A stretch of DNA of 56,161 nt from Spongospora subterranea. Its lineage: Eukaryota > Endomyxa > Phytomyxea > Plasmodiophorida > Plasmodiophoridae. Made by a program: the position numbers and the translations under genes. This document shows positions 25,255 to 36,888 of the stretch, one piece after another. The notes beneath the pieces are model-generated. The model searched no databases. It was not told the origin of the DNA and worked only from the letters and a program-made list of their open reading frames with translations. The number at the start of each line of letters is the position of its first letter. The stretch's first letter is position 1. Location of the stretch: contig OUQQ01000049.1 in assembly GCA_900404475.1 (NCBI GenBank), forward strand, positions 22,676-78,836, read 5' to 3'.

Positions 25255-25733
25255 AATGAGAAGGATGAATCTCTGAGCAATGAGAATGCCGCACGGCGCC
25301 GGAGCAGCACACACAGTTAACTTCAATTTAGCGGCGCCTCCCCTATCGGTGCTAATAAAGGTTTCGACAGTGGAATGCAACAGTGGAGTGTAACAGTTTT
25401 GAGTGTCGATGTCCAAGGTTGAGTTGAACCTACGGGATACGATACTCCGTCCCTTAAAGGCTTGTTTAATTATTTTTTTGTTGTTGCAAGGTTTATGAGA
25501 GAAAACATTGATGCGAATTGTGATTTATAAATTAGTTTAGACAACACAGCAAAAGAAAATGCGGAAACCTCAATGATGCTCGATTGTTAAGATGGTGAGC
25601 ATGTTTCCATCACCAACAGCAATACTACGATGGTGAATTAAATGGTGCGCCCAAATAAACCAGACGTGACCATCCTGACCTGAGATGCGGAAAGCTTCTG
25701 CGCCACGATGCCACTTCTGTTACACTGGGTAGC

Positions 25734-28700
25734 TCACCTCCTCGCAATTTGACAGTCTTCTCCGGTACGGGGACCGTTGATGGACAATACCTGATTATCC
25801 CTTCTATTCCCGACTGAAATTAAAAGACACTTGTGAGGAATTATTCCATTATCGTTGTCGAACAGAATAATTTCCATGATAAAACACTCTCTGAATTTCA
25901 ACACTACAAAATGGAGCTGTTGCAACACACCAAGAATAACATGAAGGCGCTTACAGTGGAGACATTATTAAATGAAAGATCAATAGATATCACTCTCATA
26001 ACTAGCCAAAACTGTTCATTGCCTAGCAGTACTGGCAATGTTGAATTAGTAACGCCGCAATCCACGAGCGAAATTTGTCTAAGCGAATCGGACTAAGAAG
26101 TGAAAAATGAGACGATTTTCGATGGGAAGGTGTTGATATACAGTTAGTATACAGCGCAGCAACGCTGACAGGGCGTTGGGAATAAAAGAGAAACAATGAT
26201 CCGCTAGCAATGTTTCTAGCGAAGGACACGATGACAAAGTATTACAAATCTGTGCACAGAACAAGTTAACGACAGCAATGCGCTTAATATGCGTTTGGGT
26301 AAGTCATGGAAAAACCAAACTACTACAGCCAATTTTGCAGAACGAAAATTCGTGAAGATTGTCTCCAAGGAAAAGTAAGACATGGAAAACTAGTACAGAT
26401 GAAAAAATCTCTAAGCTCATTTGAGACCGAGACAAGTCCAGCATGGTGAGCGAGTGGCGGAAAATACAGCTGACCGGATGGGTTGATGGCTTAGGAGAAA
26501 CTGCACCTGCAACCTGACAATAAAGAATATAAACAGGAGCAAAGTGCACGTTCCGAAAGATAACATTGCGGAGGAATTACTCATCGGTGAAGAATATCAA
26601 AACAAATCGCTAAATTGAAATAGCAAACTCAAACATTCGAATGACAACAAGACATGATCAACTATAACGTTGCGATACGCGACATATAAGGCAGCCAACA
26701 GACCCGCAGTGTGGCAAACTTGGGCGAACTAAACGATGAAATATTGAGACGTTCAATGTCAACACTTCCAAACGATGATATGTCGAGCAGCTCCAGTACT
26801 GGGCACCTAAAATTACAAAGTATTGGGCGAAAAATGCACCTTTAATCGGACAGAGAAGAAGTTACAGGGCGATATCGTCTAATGTCTGGTAAACATTAGC
26901 GAATGGATTCAAAGATACATCCAGCCTCAGCAACGACAAACATTTTCGACCATCAAAACGCAAATAATGAAGCATGCAAGCGCTAAACGGACGACGCAAT
27001 TGGAACCCAATACGAACGGCACAGGTTTTGGATCCAACCTGATGTCCAACGAGACCAGGTTATGGCTTTCAACCATCGTGCTGAGTGTATCGGGCGTCAA
27101 ACGAGACATGTCGTTTCCACGCAGCGTGATGTGCTCCAGAGTTGCTGTTGCCATCAGGAGCGGGGCCAGACCGACGTGAGTCACGAGGACATTGGCCAAC
27201 GATAGGGTATTCAACAGTGTCAGGTCAGGTAATACAGTAGCCAACAGCACCGCGCAGGTATCGTTAAATGCACTGTTATCAAACGATAGTGTAACGAGAA
27301 TATGGCTTTGCTGGGACAGAACCTAAAAGGGTCATTAGATGAGGTTACCGAGTTATCCTCTGTGGGAAAGAAAACCACCTTGATCAACGGCAAAACGCAG
27401 CGAGGTGGAGAGAGAACAGCCGATATGTCAATAACGCTATAACAAGGCAGTCAGTCAGGCGTACAATACACAAGAGTGTAATCAATTGATTCCAAACCTG
27501 ATTGGCGAATCACCAGTCAGGCGTTGCACGATAATAGGGTCGTGATCATATGATAACGGGTCTGCATCGCAAACACTACGATATGCCAGAGCCAGTGGAA
27601 CAGGTTGCCAGAACTGGACCACCCCAATAAATTCGGAACCTGAAAGTCAGAACCGAATTAGAAATTTGCGAATTCAGATAATAAAAGATTTTAACTAAGC
27701 GATGAATCTCAGCTACTTAACGCTAGGAACCAGGCGGTGCCGATTGTTATTCAATCGTGAAAGGATTGTTCATGAAAAACTCTTGATATTCATGACCGGT
27801 ACAATAAAAAAGAACGGAAAAAAGTGACGCTTCTATATGATGAACGTTGTGAAAGAGACACAGCGACTAATGAAACTGTAAAGAACAATTGGGGTTCACT
27901 CTACTAATTAAAGTGTGAAACCCATGCTTGAGTATGATGGTGATACTTGTTTGTGATAGATCAAGTAATGATGATACGAGATCAGATGGGTCTGTTACGG
28001 CATCGTGCAGCAATAAATGCTTCAGAACCGGTTGACGTCCTTCGCTGCGAAAGAACCGCGAGCAAGCCTGTAATGAAATAGGGACATCAGTCACTGAATA
28101 ACAGATATAAAGGGAAGGTACTTCATCAATGAGCCATGCGATTGTTGCTGATAAAGAACACACCACCAGACCCGCCCACGATTCAATTCTGACACGAACT
28201 GGAATGGTGTCTCGTGACGACAATGTCTGGGGAATAGAATCATTCAACATAGCGTTGAAAAATACTTTTACTAATCCATACCGACGAGCGTTGTACTGGT
28301 AGCCGATCTAAAACAGGGACGACCGGCACATCTTGACACCCGATATTCTCGGCGCCGTCCTATAACACGAATAGATGCTTTTGAACAAATGACTGAGAAG
28401 GAAAATCCCCAGGTTAAACCAAAATCAAAACATATTGTGCAAGGAATGATCAAGTGTATGAAGTAGCGACATACGTCGTATGGCAAGTTCATAGGGGAAA
28501 AATCATCATCGTCGTCCGGTTCCTGACTGCGGAACCCTAATTGCGACGAAAGAGGGAACACGCGCTCTAGAGGTTGATCAGGTGCTGATGATGACAACGT
28601 TTTCTGACGTCTGGCGGGAACTTGTTTGCGCATCGCACGCCTCTTATGAACACGATGAGGAGTTGTTCCCCGAAACGATATATGGTTATGCGCAGGAATC

Positions 28701-31700
28701 ACATCATCATCACCGTCAAACTCCATGACACTGGTTTCACTTTCACTGAATCGATCTGAGTCGTCCTTCGACGTATCGGGGATTACAGATACAAAGACAG
28801 AATGCATAGTACGACGCAACGCCTTGGAGTCATCTGTAACGGTACGTATATACTTCGTCAGATCATGTTTAACATGGGTGTCAGGACTTACGTGGAGATG
28901 ACAGACGGATGCGCAGGTCGAGAGAGAGCGCTTGTAGATATGCGACCGCATTGCCATGTCCTGTCATTATGGGCTTTAGGTCCGATTGACCACGAAAACA
29001 AAAAAACAAAGTTCCGTAACGGGTGTAAAACGTCAGAAATGTGGAAGTAATGAGCAGAAAACGGAAAGGGGCGGTCAAGGAAACTTCAAAATTCGAAGGA
29101 GACGGTGATAAACTTGGTTACGAACTGGATACGATATCAGCATAGAGAGTAAGCCAGCCATCGATTTGTGCGGCGTTGGAAAACAACTCAGATGGATCAT
29201 AGTCCCCACAATGGAGCAGCAGGTCGGCAAGATCATATGATGAGCGTATGGCGGCAGCGATCATGGTGAAGGAGGGCGCCGCAACGCACTATGAAAGAAC
29301 TTGAGCTTGACAAGTTTATCGATAAATGCAGGCAAAACTGGAAAATTCATCACTGATTGAATTTTTTAAGGAAAACCACAACTGGCATGTAAAAAAGGAT
29401 CAATCATCAAATCTTAGAATGAAACGCTCGTTCAATCGATAAAACAAAGGTCTGGCAGTTGTTCGATAAACACGTCTTAAAACGAAAAAATGTGGAAGGG
29501 CAAGTCAAAATCGAAGACTTTCTTACTGATTGTAAAGTTTGACACATCATATCGTGCCGTTTACGCTGTGCATCAGCCGCCGATCGATACTGGCCGACAT
29601 GAATGCACGCCGTTCTCAAAAGCTTCAACGCCGCTGCGTATTTCTCAGGTCTAACAAAAACGATAGGTTTAGAATCATGGGTCAGCACGAATAGGCAACT
29701 ATCTAACTGTCCAGCACTGGCAGTCGAGGCCAATATTTCCGCCTGAACAATCGCGGTATCATAGTCATACGCCCCCAGGGCCATATTGTAAATTTTTCGC
29801 CTCATCGAGCGGATTTCATTCGTTGGGGAAACCTGCGAAACAGTTCAGGAAATTGAGAAATTCTAATTGAAATTTAGCAGGAACCTCAAGGATTGACTTC
29901 AACGACAGCATCTCTTTAAAATCTGCTCGGACACGATCCAGCTCTGCGAATCCCTGGATGAGCATGGCAGTCAACGAACCGGTCTGGAACAACTTCCGTA
30001 GAAAATTTTGTAAAAGCCCAAATGAGACTGCTGACAAAACCAATCACGATGTGGTCAAGAAGGCGTCAAAGACGAATGAGCAGAACATTCAAGGGTCGAA
30101 GGGAAAGAAGGAATGATTAAGGCGAGAGAATAACAGATTGCTGTGTGTACTTCGGTAATAAAGTCAACAGGAGTCAGATTAAATTTTCGATTGATTGCCT
30201 CAGTTTTTTTGCGAAGAGAACCTGCTTTGTCAAATCTGTGGGTGATATATAAGGATGCATCGACAGACAGGCACGAAGACGTACTGGGCCGATAGCGTAT
30301 ATAGACGGATCAGACCATTGTTCGCATCCCAATACGCCAAAGCAAAAGATTCGGGAGAGGGCATAGCGGAGTCAATAACAGAATACGGATCGGCTTCACT
30401 ATCCCCTCGAGGAAGATCCAGTTTAGGTGGTCCCCCAAGCATGCGCATCGCGATTTTCGCTGCCTCAATAAATAATCGTTCTGAATCGGACCACCTGAAC
30501 AGTTTTTAAGGAACCGTGTGATGATCCAAACATTGGCAAAAGAACTTAAAAATGGTCAATTGTGAATACCGATATGGGTAAGCTAGTGGTCAGGAATTAA
30601 TGGTAAATCAACATACCTGCGAAGGTGGCGATACAGGTCCGCTAAGATGATCCGACCCCGGCACTCCCATATTTCATTACCGCCATGCTGGTCGGCAAGG
30701 TGGACAACGCGTAACATCACCTCTTCTTCACGATCGTAACGTTCCAGTGCAAAAAGTGCATCACCCTGTAACGATAATGATTCCTCGTCCAAGACAAACA
30801 CGCATTGATAGCACATGTTAAGTTGAGTACCTGATTAGACATGGCGTGTAGCAATTCTGGCGACACCCTTTTGGTAATGACCGAAGCGGCCTTGCGCCAC
30901 AGCTGCAGCGCTTTCTGCCCAAGATGTCGCCGAAACGGCATTAGGTATCGCTTATCTTCTTGATATTCTTCTGCCCTGGAAACACGAAAGGGAAGGAATA
31001 GGCAAATGAACAAGGCAAATTAGACGACATGTTGAAGAATTAAGATAATGACAGGTCTGCGAAAATGTGTATCCGAAGCGGAAATTGTACAAAGATTACT
31101 GATGACGTACCAGTCCATATATATTTTGCCAAGTTCGACCAACGCTTGACTCTTTATAGCCTCGTCGGCTTTAGGAAAATAAGTCCACTGCAAACTATAG
31201 TGTCAGAACGGAGGTTGACGATGAACTCAAGCAAAGTGCAAACCTTGGTTAGGTCGGCAATCGCCCGTGTCCACTGTTTCATATTCCTATAACAACGACC
31301 ACGATTGTAAAGAGCTTGTTGATAATCGAGATCGTCGTGCCTGGTAAACATATAAATGAGGACCTCGATAAAAATGATCGTAATGGATAATGAGGAAACT
31401 GTGGAGCGAAGGCCGAAAGATCGATGAACTATAGGACAAGGTCGTTACGATAAAACCGGGGATCGTTGACGTTCCACTGAATAACAACAAGTGCAAATCT
31501 CGCACTTGGAGGAAAAAGTCAAAAAAGAGGGTCGACGATGACAGCAGCCGTTTGACTGGCTTTTGTAATCAACAAAGTTTACATTGATTGTGGACAGTAT
31601 TCAATGGCGTGAGAAAAATAGCGAGCAGCTTCGGTTGATCGGCCTAGCTCGTTCATAATCGTCGCAAGATGTAAACTGAGTACAAACAGTACGGCAGGAC

Positions 31701-34700
31701 GGTTCCCATTACGCTTCTCAATTGTCTAAAGGATACGTTGAAGAAAATTAAGAACTTAAGATACGGACAGGAACGGAAACGGATTGAGTACCAGTTGAGC
31801 TTGTGCCCCAGCGAGATCAAGGCAACTGATGAAATCTCGTTCTTGGTCTGAGCAATGGACAGCATCTTTAACGCCTTTTACTGCCAATTGGGACCCTAGT
31901 GACAGCGAAGACAAATAAGCAACGGTTTTGGGTGTTGTCAATTTGATCGTCTCCATCTAAAACTATAGAAACGGTAGCAAATTACAAAGGACTGATCTGT
32001 AAACAGTTCAATAGAAACTCAAAAACAGGCTGGTAACAAATGGATCGAGTAATAGTGAAACCATCGAGATCGACCAACTTTGAATATGTGCCGGAGAGAC
32101 CGAAACAACGGCGTTACTACCGCCAGAAGAGTCAGAATCAGATGAGGATGCCGATGAGGAGGGAGAACTGCGCTGGCGTTTACGAACAAGCGCTTGCCCT
32201 TTACGAGTTTTGACACGGTCCCGGGGCAAATCACGACGTTTGCCTGAAGCGTCATCAGAAGACATATTGGCCAAAGAGCATTTTTCTAACTCCTTGGTGA
32301 ATCAGAACTGAAACCATTTTCGGTGAGGTCAATGACAGGATCGGCTTTATTTCGATCATGATCAGATTTCGGTAATTGTCGTTCATGAGTGACGGTGCTC
32401 TGTGGAGAAGTAGAGCGCGATGACCCGCTTTCATTCGCCTGCATTTGCTGCATACGTTGTAAGGCGTTGACCGCTAGAGAATGTAATCGAGGATCTGATT
32501 CGTGTTGGAGAATGTCGTTGTACACCTGAACTGAAGTCACAAGATGGACATCAAGGCATTGAAAAGTACTAACTTTGGCTCCAACATCAAAGTGCGAATT
32601 TGCAGCAAGAAATTTCGCGTACTCCATCATTATTTGAGTTCTTTGTGTCGACAAATCAGGACGATCTTGAAGTTCGTGGATGCAGAAGCGATATGCTGAG
32701 ATAATCGCCGATTTGATGTCGACGGGCGGACATTCAATTAATTCATAAGCTGAACTCGACGCTGTAAGCCACTTTTCCAGAACGGCTGCCTATTACATAT
32801 ATGAACAAAAAACATCGACATTCCACAACGGACAGAACAAAAAACCACAAACTTGGTCAAAATGAAATGAAATAAAGGATCAGCATGTGAACTATAAAAA
32901 TGTTGAAAAGAATGGATTGTGTAACAAAACCATGTGCGATAATAAGGATTATGATATTAGTTGAAGAAAATTAGTGATAGGGTAGGTAAAACAACCGACT
33001 GAAGTTGGTTCTACCTTATCCATCCATAAGTCTGTGCGAATGTTCACATCCGTTTCCTCGACCAACATATCACAATATATTTGATTAGCGGCCCTGAATT
33101 CACCATATTCGCAACAGATTAAAGGAAGGCCGTCTCTGATGAATCTATTGAGTTGAAAAAAAAATCGAGCAGCTCCATTACTTAGGATCATCAGCATATT
33201 GAGCCTCAATCTTTCGGATAGCATTGATGCGCCTTTCAATGCCCGTGTTTGCGCCAGGTTCAAGTTCTACCAACTGAAATCAAGGTATTAATAAAACAGA
33301 CTAACAATGAACGTAGCTAATTTGTTGCCTGTTGAAGGGCGGAGATGCACTGCGAGAATTCCGCTTGGATAAGGAAGATGACTGCAGAAAGTCGTAAGGA
33401 TGCAGACCTTGTCTGACGCTTACACCTCAGTCGAAGAATTCTCTCCAACGCGGATAAAGAGTCCATATGGTGGTGCCGACCCATTCGAAGGAGGAGACGC
33501 GCTTTGTCGAATAACGACCTAAATCATAACTATCAGCCAGGGAAGAGATTAACCGGTTCGACGTCACCTTGAGCGTTCGTCAGGGGGGCCATTACTTCGT
33601 GCGATCAATTGATCATAGACGGAGGCGGATTCTTCTAGGAGTGCGATCGAACGGAACTGTATACCTCTCTGGAAATGATTGTCGACATCAAAAAAAGGGG
33701 ACACGACAAAAAAAGAAGCCGACAATAACAAAGGATCGATACCTTTGCAAGAAGAGAAGCCAATTTATCGAAAATCTCGATCATCGGTATTCTATTGTCA
33801 GGATCACGAGGATTGGCTTGCAGAAGCGTGACGGCACGCCGCCAATGCCGCTCTGCACTGGCTAAGTGAGAGAGTTCAACATCGGTGCGGTCTTTGATAT
33901 TATTCCCTCCCAATGAGTCAACCGAAATACAGTCTTCGACATCCTCAATAACATTACAGGGACCAGGCGATTCTGATTCCGCGGCCAACCGTTCGTACCC
34001 TAATCCAACTGAAATGGCAACAGTAGGTACCTTGTAGCAATGAAAGTACAGATAGAATAAAGAGAAGTTGCAGAATTCGAAGATCGGAAAACGCGAAGCA
34101 AAGACCCAAGTCAGGCTGACAACAGAAAATCCATCGGAGCAAATAAAGGTGAAGGGACCAGAAAGATATTATCTCACCACACGACAAAAATATGTGTGTA
34201 ATTTGATATGCAGAATTATACTGACCGTTGAATAAAGCGCATATTTTCTCAACAGCAACAGTGGTAGTTGACTTAACTCGGTCCAATATTTGTAGCCCTT
34301 GTAGCCAAATATCGAGGGCCTGGCTGACTTCACCCTTTGCTATCAACGCATTGCCAAGAAATCGCATTGCAAATGCTGTTTCCCATTCCTGAACAAAGTT
34401 CAAAATCAGGTCAATGGTATCGGATGAGATGCATTTTAACGTGTATTATGGTGGCTCGACGACACCTATTGATACAAACGGGTACGATGGAGACGGAAAT
34501 TACAACGGAGAAAGGTGCAACAGAGGTGATACAGAAACCCGGCTCATGAACGATTGGAAAACGGGTGAAATTGATGAACGATGGCGAACAACAACACAGA
34601 GCAACCAGAAAGAATCACCGAAATGAATCAAAATTCCACACATTCCCTCAAGACACCAGCTGAACAATACGAACATTACCTCTGCCAACCTTGTGCGATT

Positions 34701-34877
34701 ATGCTCAACCTCTTTACGATGAAAATTGATGGCTCGATCGTACTGGCCTAATTTTCTGCAAGCGTCGCCGCATGAATTGTAGCAGGCACTGATCTCTACT
34801 GGGTTGCCGTCTTTGAGAGCATTCATTAGGCTTTTTTCGGCTTGAGCCAGATCCATCTGATTGAGGTTACGGCCCAT
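25734..34877 (-). CDS. TSK: TONSOKU / TONSL-like replication-repair protein (very long, many exons)
   Basis: TONSOKU-family scaffold acting at stalled replication forks with MMS22L; plant TSK reads new H3.1 through its TPRs, animal TONSL reads H4K20me0 through ankyrin repeats. The ATG at 34877 opens MGRNLNQMDLAQAEKSLMNA, close to the plant TSK start, and a TPR (GDACRKLGQYDRAINFH). More TPR exons follow to about 29.1 kb, e.g. FLGNALIAKGEVSQALDIW, YNRGRCYRNMKQWTRAIADL and GDALFALERYDREEEVMLR. A Ser/Asp-rich linker with VIDLTE lies at 32.1-32.4 kb; an acidic linker (VSVIPDTSKDDSDRFSESET) at 28.5-28.9 kb; a ubiquitin-like part (IPVRVRIES, TIAWLIDE, RFFRSEGRQPVLKHLLL) at about 27.9-28.25 kb. Leucine-rich repeats follow (LLNTLSLANVLVTHVGLAPLL; LTMLDLSRSQMSLEIF). 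No ankyrin repeats seen, as in plants. The 3' end (TGA near 25734) and most junctions are tentative; two adjacent genes split near 31,957 is a less likely alternative. Confidence 0.78.
32319..32336 (-). other. SUMO-interaction-type motif VIDLTE in the TONSOKU-like protein
   Basis: Codons on the minus strand read V-I-D-L-T-E inside a Ser-rich, charged, presumably disordered linker, flanked by Asp-Pro before and by Asn and a Ser/Asp-rich stretch after. This matches the canonical hydrophobic-core SIM (V/I-I/V-D-L-T plus acidic flank). Confidence 0.7.
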
Positions 34878-34984
34878 TAGGGACCGAGCGGGCGGGTCCC
34901 CGTCTTAACGACGGCTGCGACCACCTTGTCGTTTATTCACTTGCGGGAAGAATATAACTATAGTTCCTGGGTGACGGGATTTAG

Positions 34985-35250
34985 GTCTGAACCTGAACCA
35001 GAGAGCAAGTTTGTTCCTGAACCTGTAGAACCTGGAACCAAGAGCGCGGGAAATCCGTATGGCGGGTTCTGCACTGGCGGAACCTGGAGTGAACCTGAAC
35101 CTTAAAACCAGGCGGAACCCCTGATGGAACAGAACCTGGGGTTCTGGTTCAATGGGGATGAGTGCAGTGCGGTTTACGGGTAACGGGTAGTGCAGTGGGT
35201 AATGAGTAACGGGTAACCCGTGGGCGGGGGAGGCAGTCACCCGAGGGCGG
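34985..35250. repeat. Degenerate GAACC/GGTTC and GGGTAAC repeat patch
   Basis: Just upstream of the TONSOKU start codon the DNA becomes a quasi-periodic mix of CCTGAACC, GAACCTGG and GGTTCTGG words (34985-35150), then ACGGGTAACGGGTAGTGCAG-type words (35165-35220). Open frames crossing it are composition artefacts. Confidence 0.75.
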
Positions 35251-35660
35251 CTGGTCAAGACCACAGGGCCAGTATCTACAGTAGGTACTCTCTACCAGGT
35301 ACTGGAGTGGTACTGGCTACAAATCATACATATACCTATAGAACCTGTTGTCATCACATCATCGTCTCCACTGCCTTTATGACAAAGACAGATTGGATAA
35401 TACTATGATAGAAACCCAGGCGAGTTCAACGGAGGTATCCATTGCATGTGAATGGCGGGATATCATCTGTTAGGAACCCGCTTTTTACCAGCCTTTTGAA
35501 GAGTTACGCAAGAGATGTAATGTTTATTATCCTAGCAATTTAATATTGTCTGGCCACGTTTACATACAATTATGGTCGAACTTTGTTCTGTCATGAAACA
35601 TTGATGTTTGGGGACTTTAAGGGTCTTTTCACGATAGTTTTAGCCCATTGCAGTAACTGT

Positions 35661-35984
35661 CTACCTATTTAAGTCCAGTTCGAACATCTCCACCAGAGTT
35701 TCTGCACATTCATATTCCCATTTGGCGAAAGCGCTGCAATCGTCCGGGCAACATGAGCTGGAAGAACTTGAGCTGGTTGCAGCTGGGGAAACAGGCTGTT
35801 CATGAGAAGAGACCTTGTCCCTGGCTTGCTGAACACGATCAATGCAGGTTTCCGCGCGATTCAGTCGAACGCAACGTTGACAGGGGCGCTCTGTTCCACA
35901 TCGAGCTTTAGCTCGGACACAGCACGAACACGCCACCTGAGTTGTCTTGCGCGATGAACGTTCTTCGCCTTTAGGGAATATCAT
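35661..35984 (-). CDS. Small Zn(II)2Cys6 binuclear-cluster protein
   Basis: Single-exon 107-residue protein with ATG at 35984. Residues 18-47 fit the Gal4-type binuclear zinc cluster: C-x2-C-x6-C-x5-C-x2-C-x8-C (VACSCCVRAKARCGTERPC then QRCVRLNRAETC), including the basic RAKAR loop that contacts DNA. A basic run (SSRKTTQ) precedes it and a Ser-rich linker follows, ending in an acidic helix-like segment (YECAETLVEMFELDL) that could act in activation or dimerisation. There is no fungal middle-homology domain; the protein is far shorter than typical fungal regulators. Likely a DNA-binding transcription factor; targets unknown. A further exon beyond the stop is not excluded. Confidence 0.75.
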   Translation of the reverse strand: MIFPKGEERSSRKTTQVACSCCVRAKARCGTERPCQRCVRLNRAETCIDRVQQARDKVSSHEQPVSPAATSSSSSSSCCPDDCSAFAKWEYECAETLVEMFELDLNR

Positions 35985-36888
35985 CTTCCGTGAGTTGGAA
36001 CGAATGTAGTTAGTTGATTAGAGATATGACGATGAGGCGAGCTTCAGTGACGAGGGAACCGGCAAACGGCCGAATTGGGTCGGCCGATAGAGACAATAAT
36101 AGCCTGAATCGGCCAATTCATTAACACCGACTTGTGTATCAACTAATAATAACCACAATTGGCCATTAATAAGATGACAGACATGTGACATTTCAAAACT
36201 ATTTCAGATCATGATTGTCCTGACCTTTCCTCCACCATACGATAATCCGCTAACCCATTCTCCATTACTCCCTCAGCGGTTTTGTCAACAGATACCCCTT
36301 CATTATTGTTTGCTTCCCACGGTCGGCCGTTCAGACTTGATCATATTCTCACCGTCCCGTCCCGTCGTTATTGGTATTTTCAATGACCCACACGCAGCAG
36401 CAAAGTTTTTTCGTGTTCTGACTGTGGAAACCTGTTTCCGAGCAGGAAATACATATACTCCTGTATACTGTGTTAAGGGCAGTGATCGATTACATATATT
36501 GCTGGTCAACTTGATTGTTTATAAATCTCAGGAGATCACAACATGTCAGATTGATTTGGTGATTTCGTGGTTACCGTATATACATCTCTGTATTATATAT
36601 CGACTGTTAATTTGACAACCAGACCGTTTATAATGTTGTCGATACGGTGCCAATACGAGCAGGAATGTTGATCATCTGCTGTTAGCCCTACGGTAGTGAC
36701 CTTCGTCAACAAAACCAGCCGATCACCCATGAACAGAGCACAGCTAATCAATCATAGTATTAATGGCAAACATATCATCCACATCATGTAATTATGGTGC
36801 AAATCAGGATTACACTGAACCACATTCCAATGTCGAATCAAATCGACAGAATATATTTTGTCGATATGAATATGATGTTAGATAATGA
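35985..36888. other. Intergenic region between divergent genes
   Basis: Separates the divergently oriented Zn2Cys6 gene and coiled-coil gene. A 134-residue plus-strand frame at 36211-36615 has a random-looking, hydrophobic/cysteine composition and no recognised feature; I do not call it. Confidence 0.45.

Noticed and set aside
34905..35264. Open frame of 119 residues rich in Arg/Pro
   Set aside because: It runs through the degenerate GGTTC/GGGTAAC repeat patch; composition comes from the repeat, not from coding selection.
36211..36615. 134-residue plus-strand frame
   Set aside because: Random-looking composition, no domain, no supporting splice context; probably chance.
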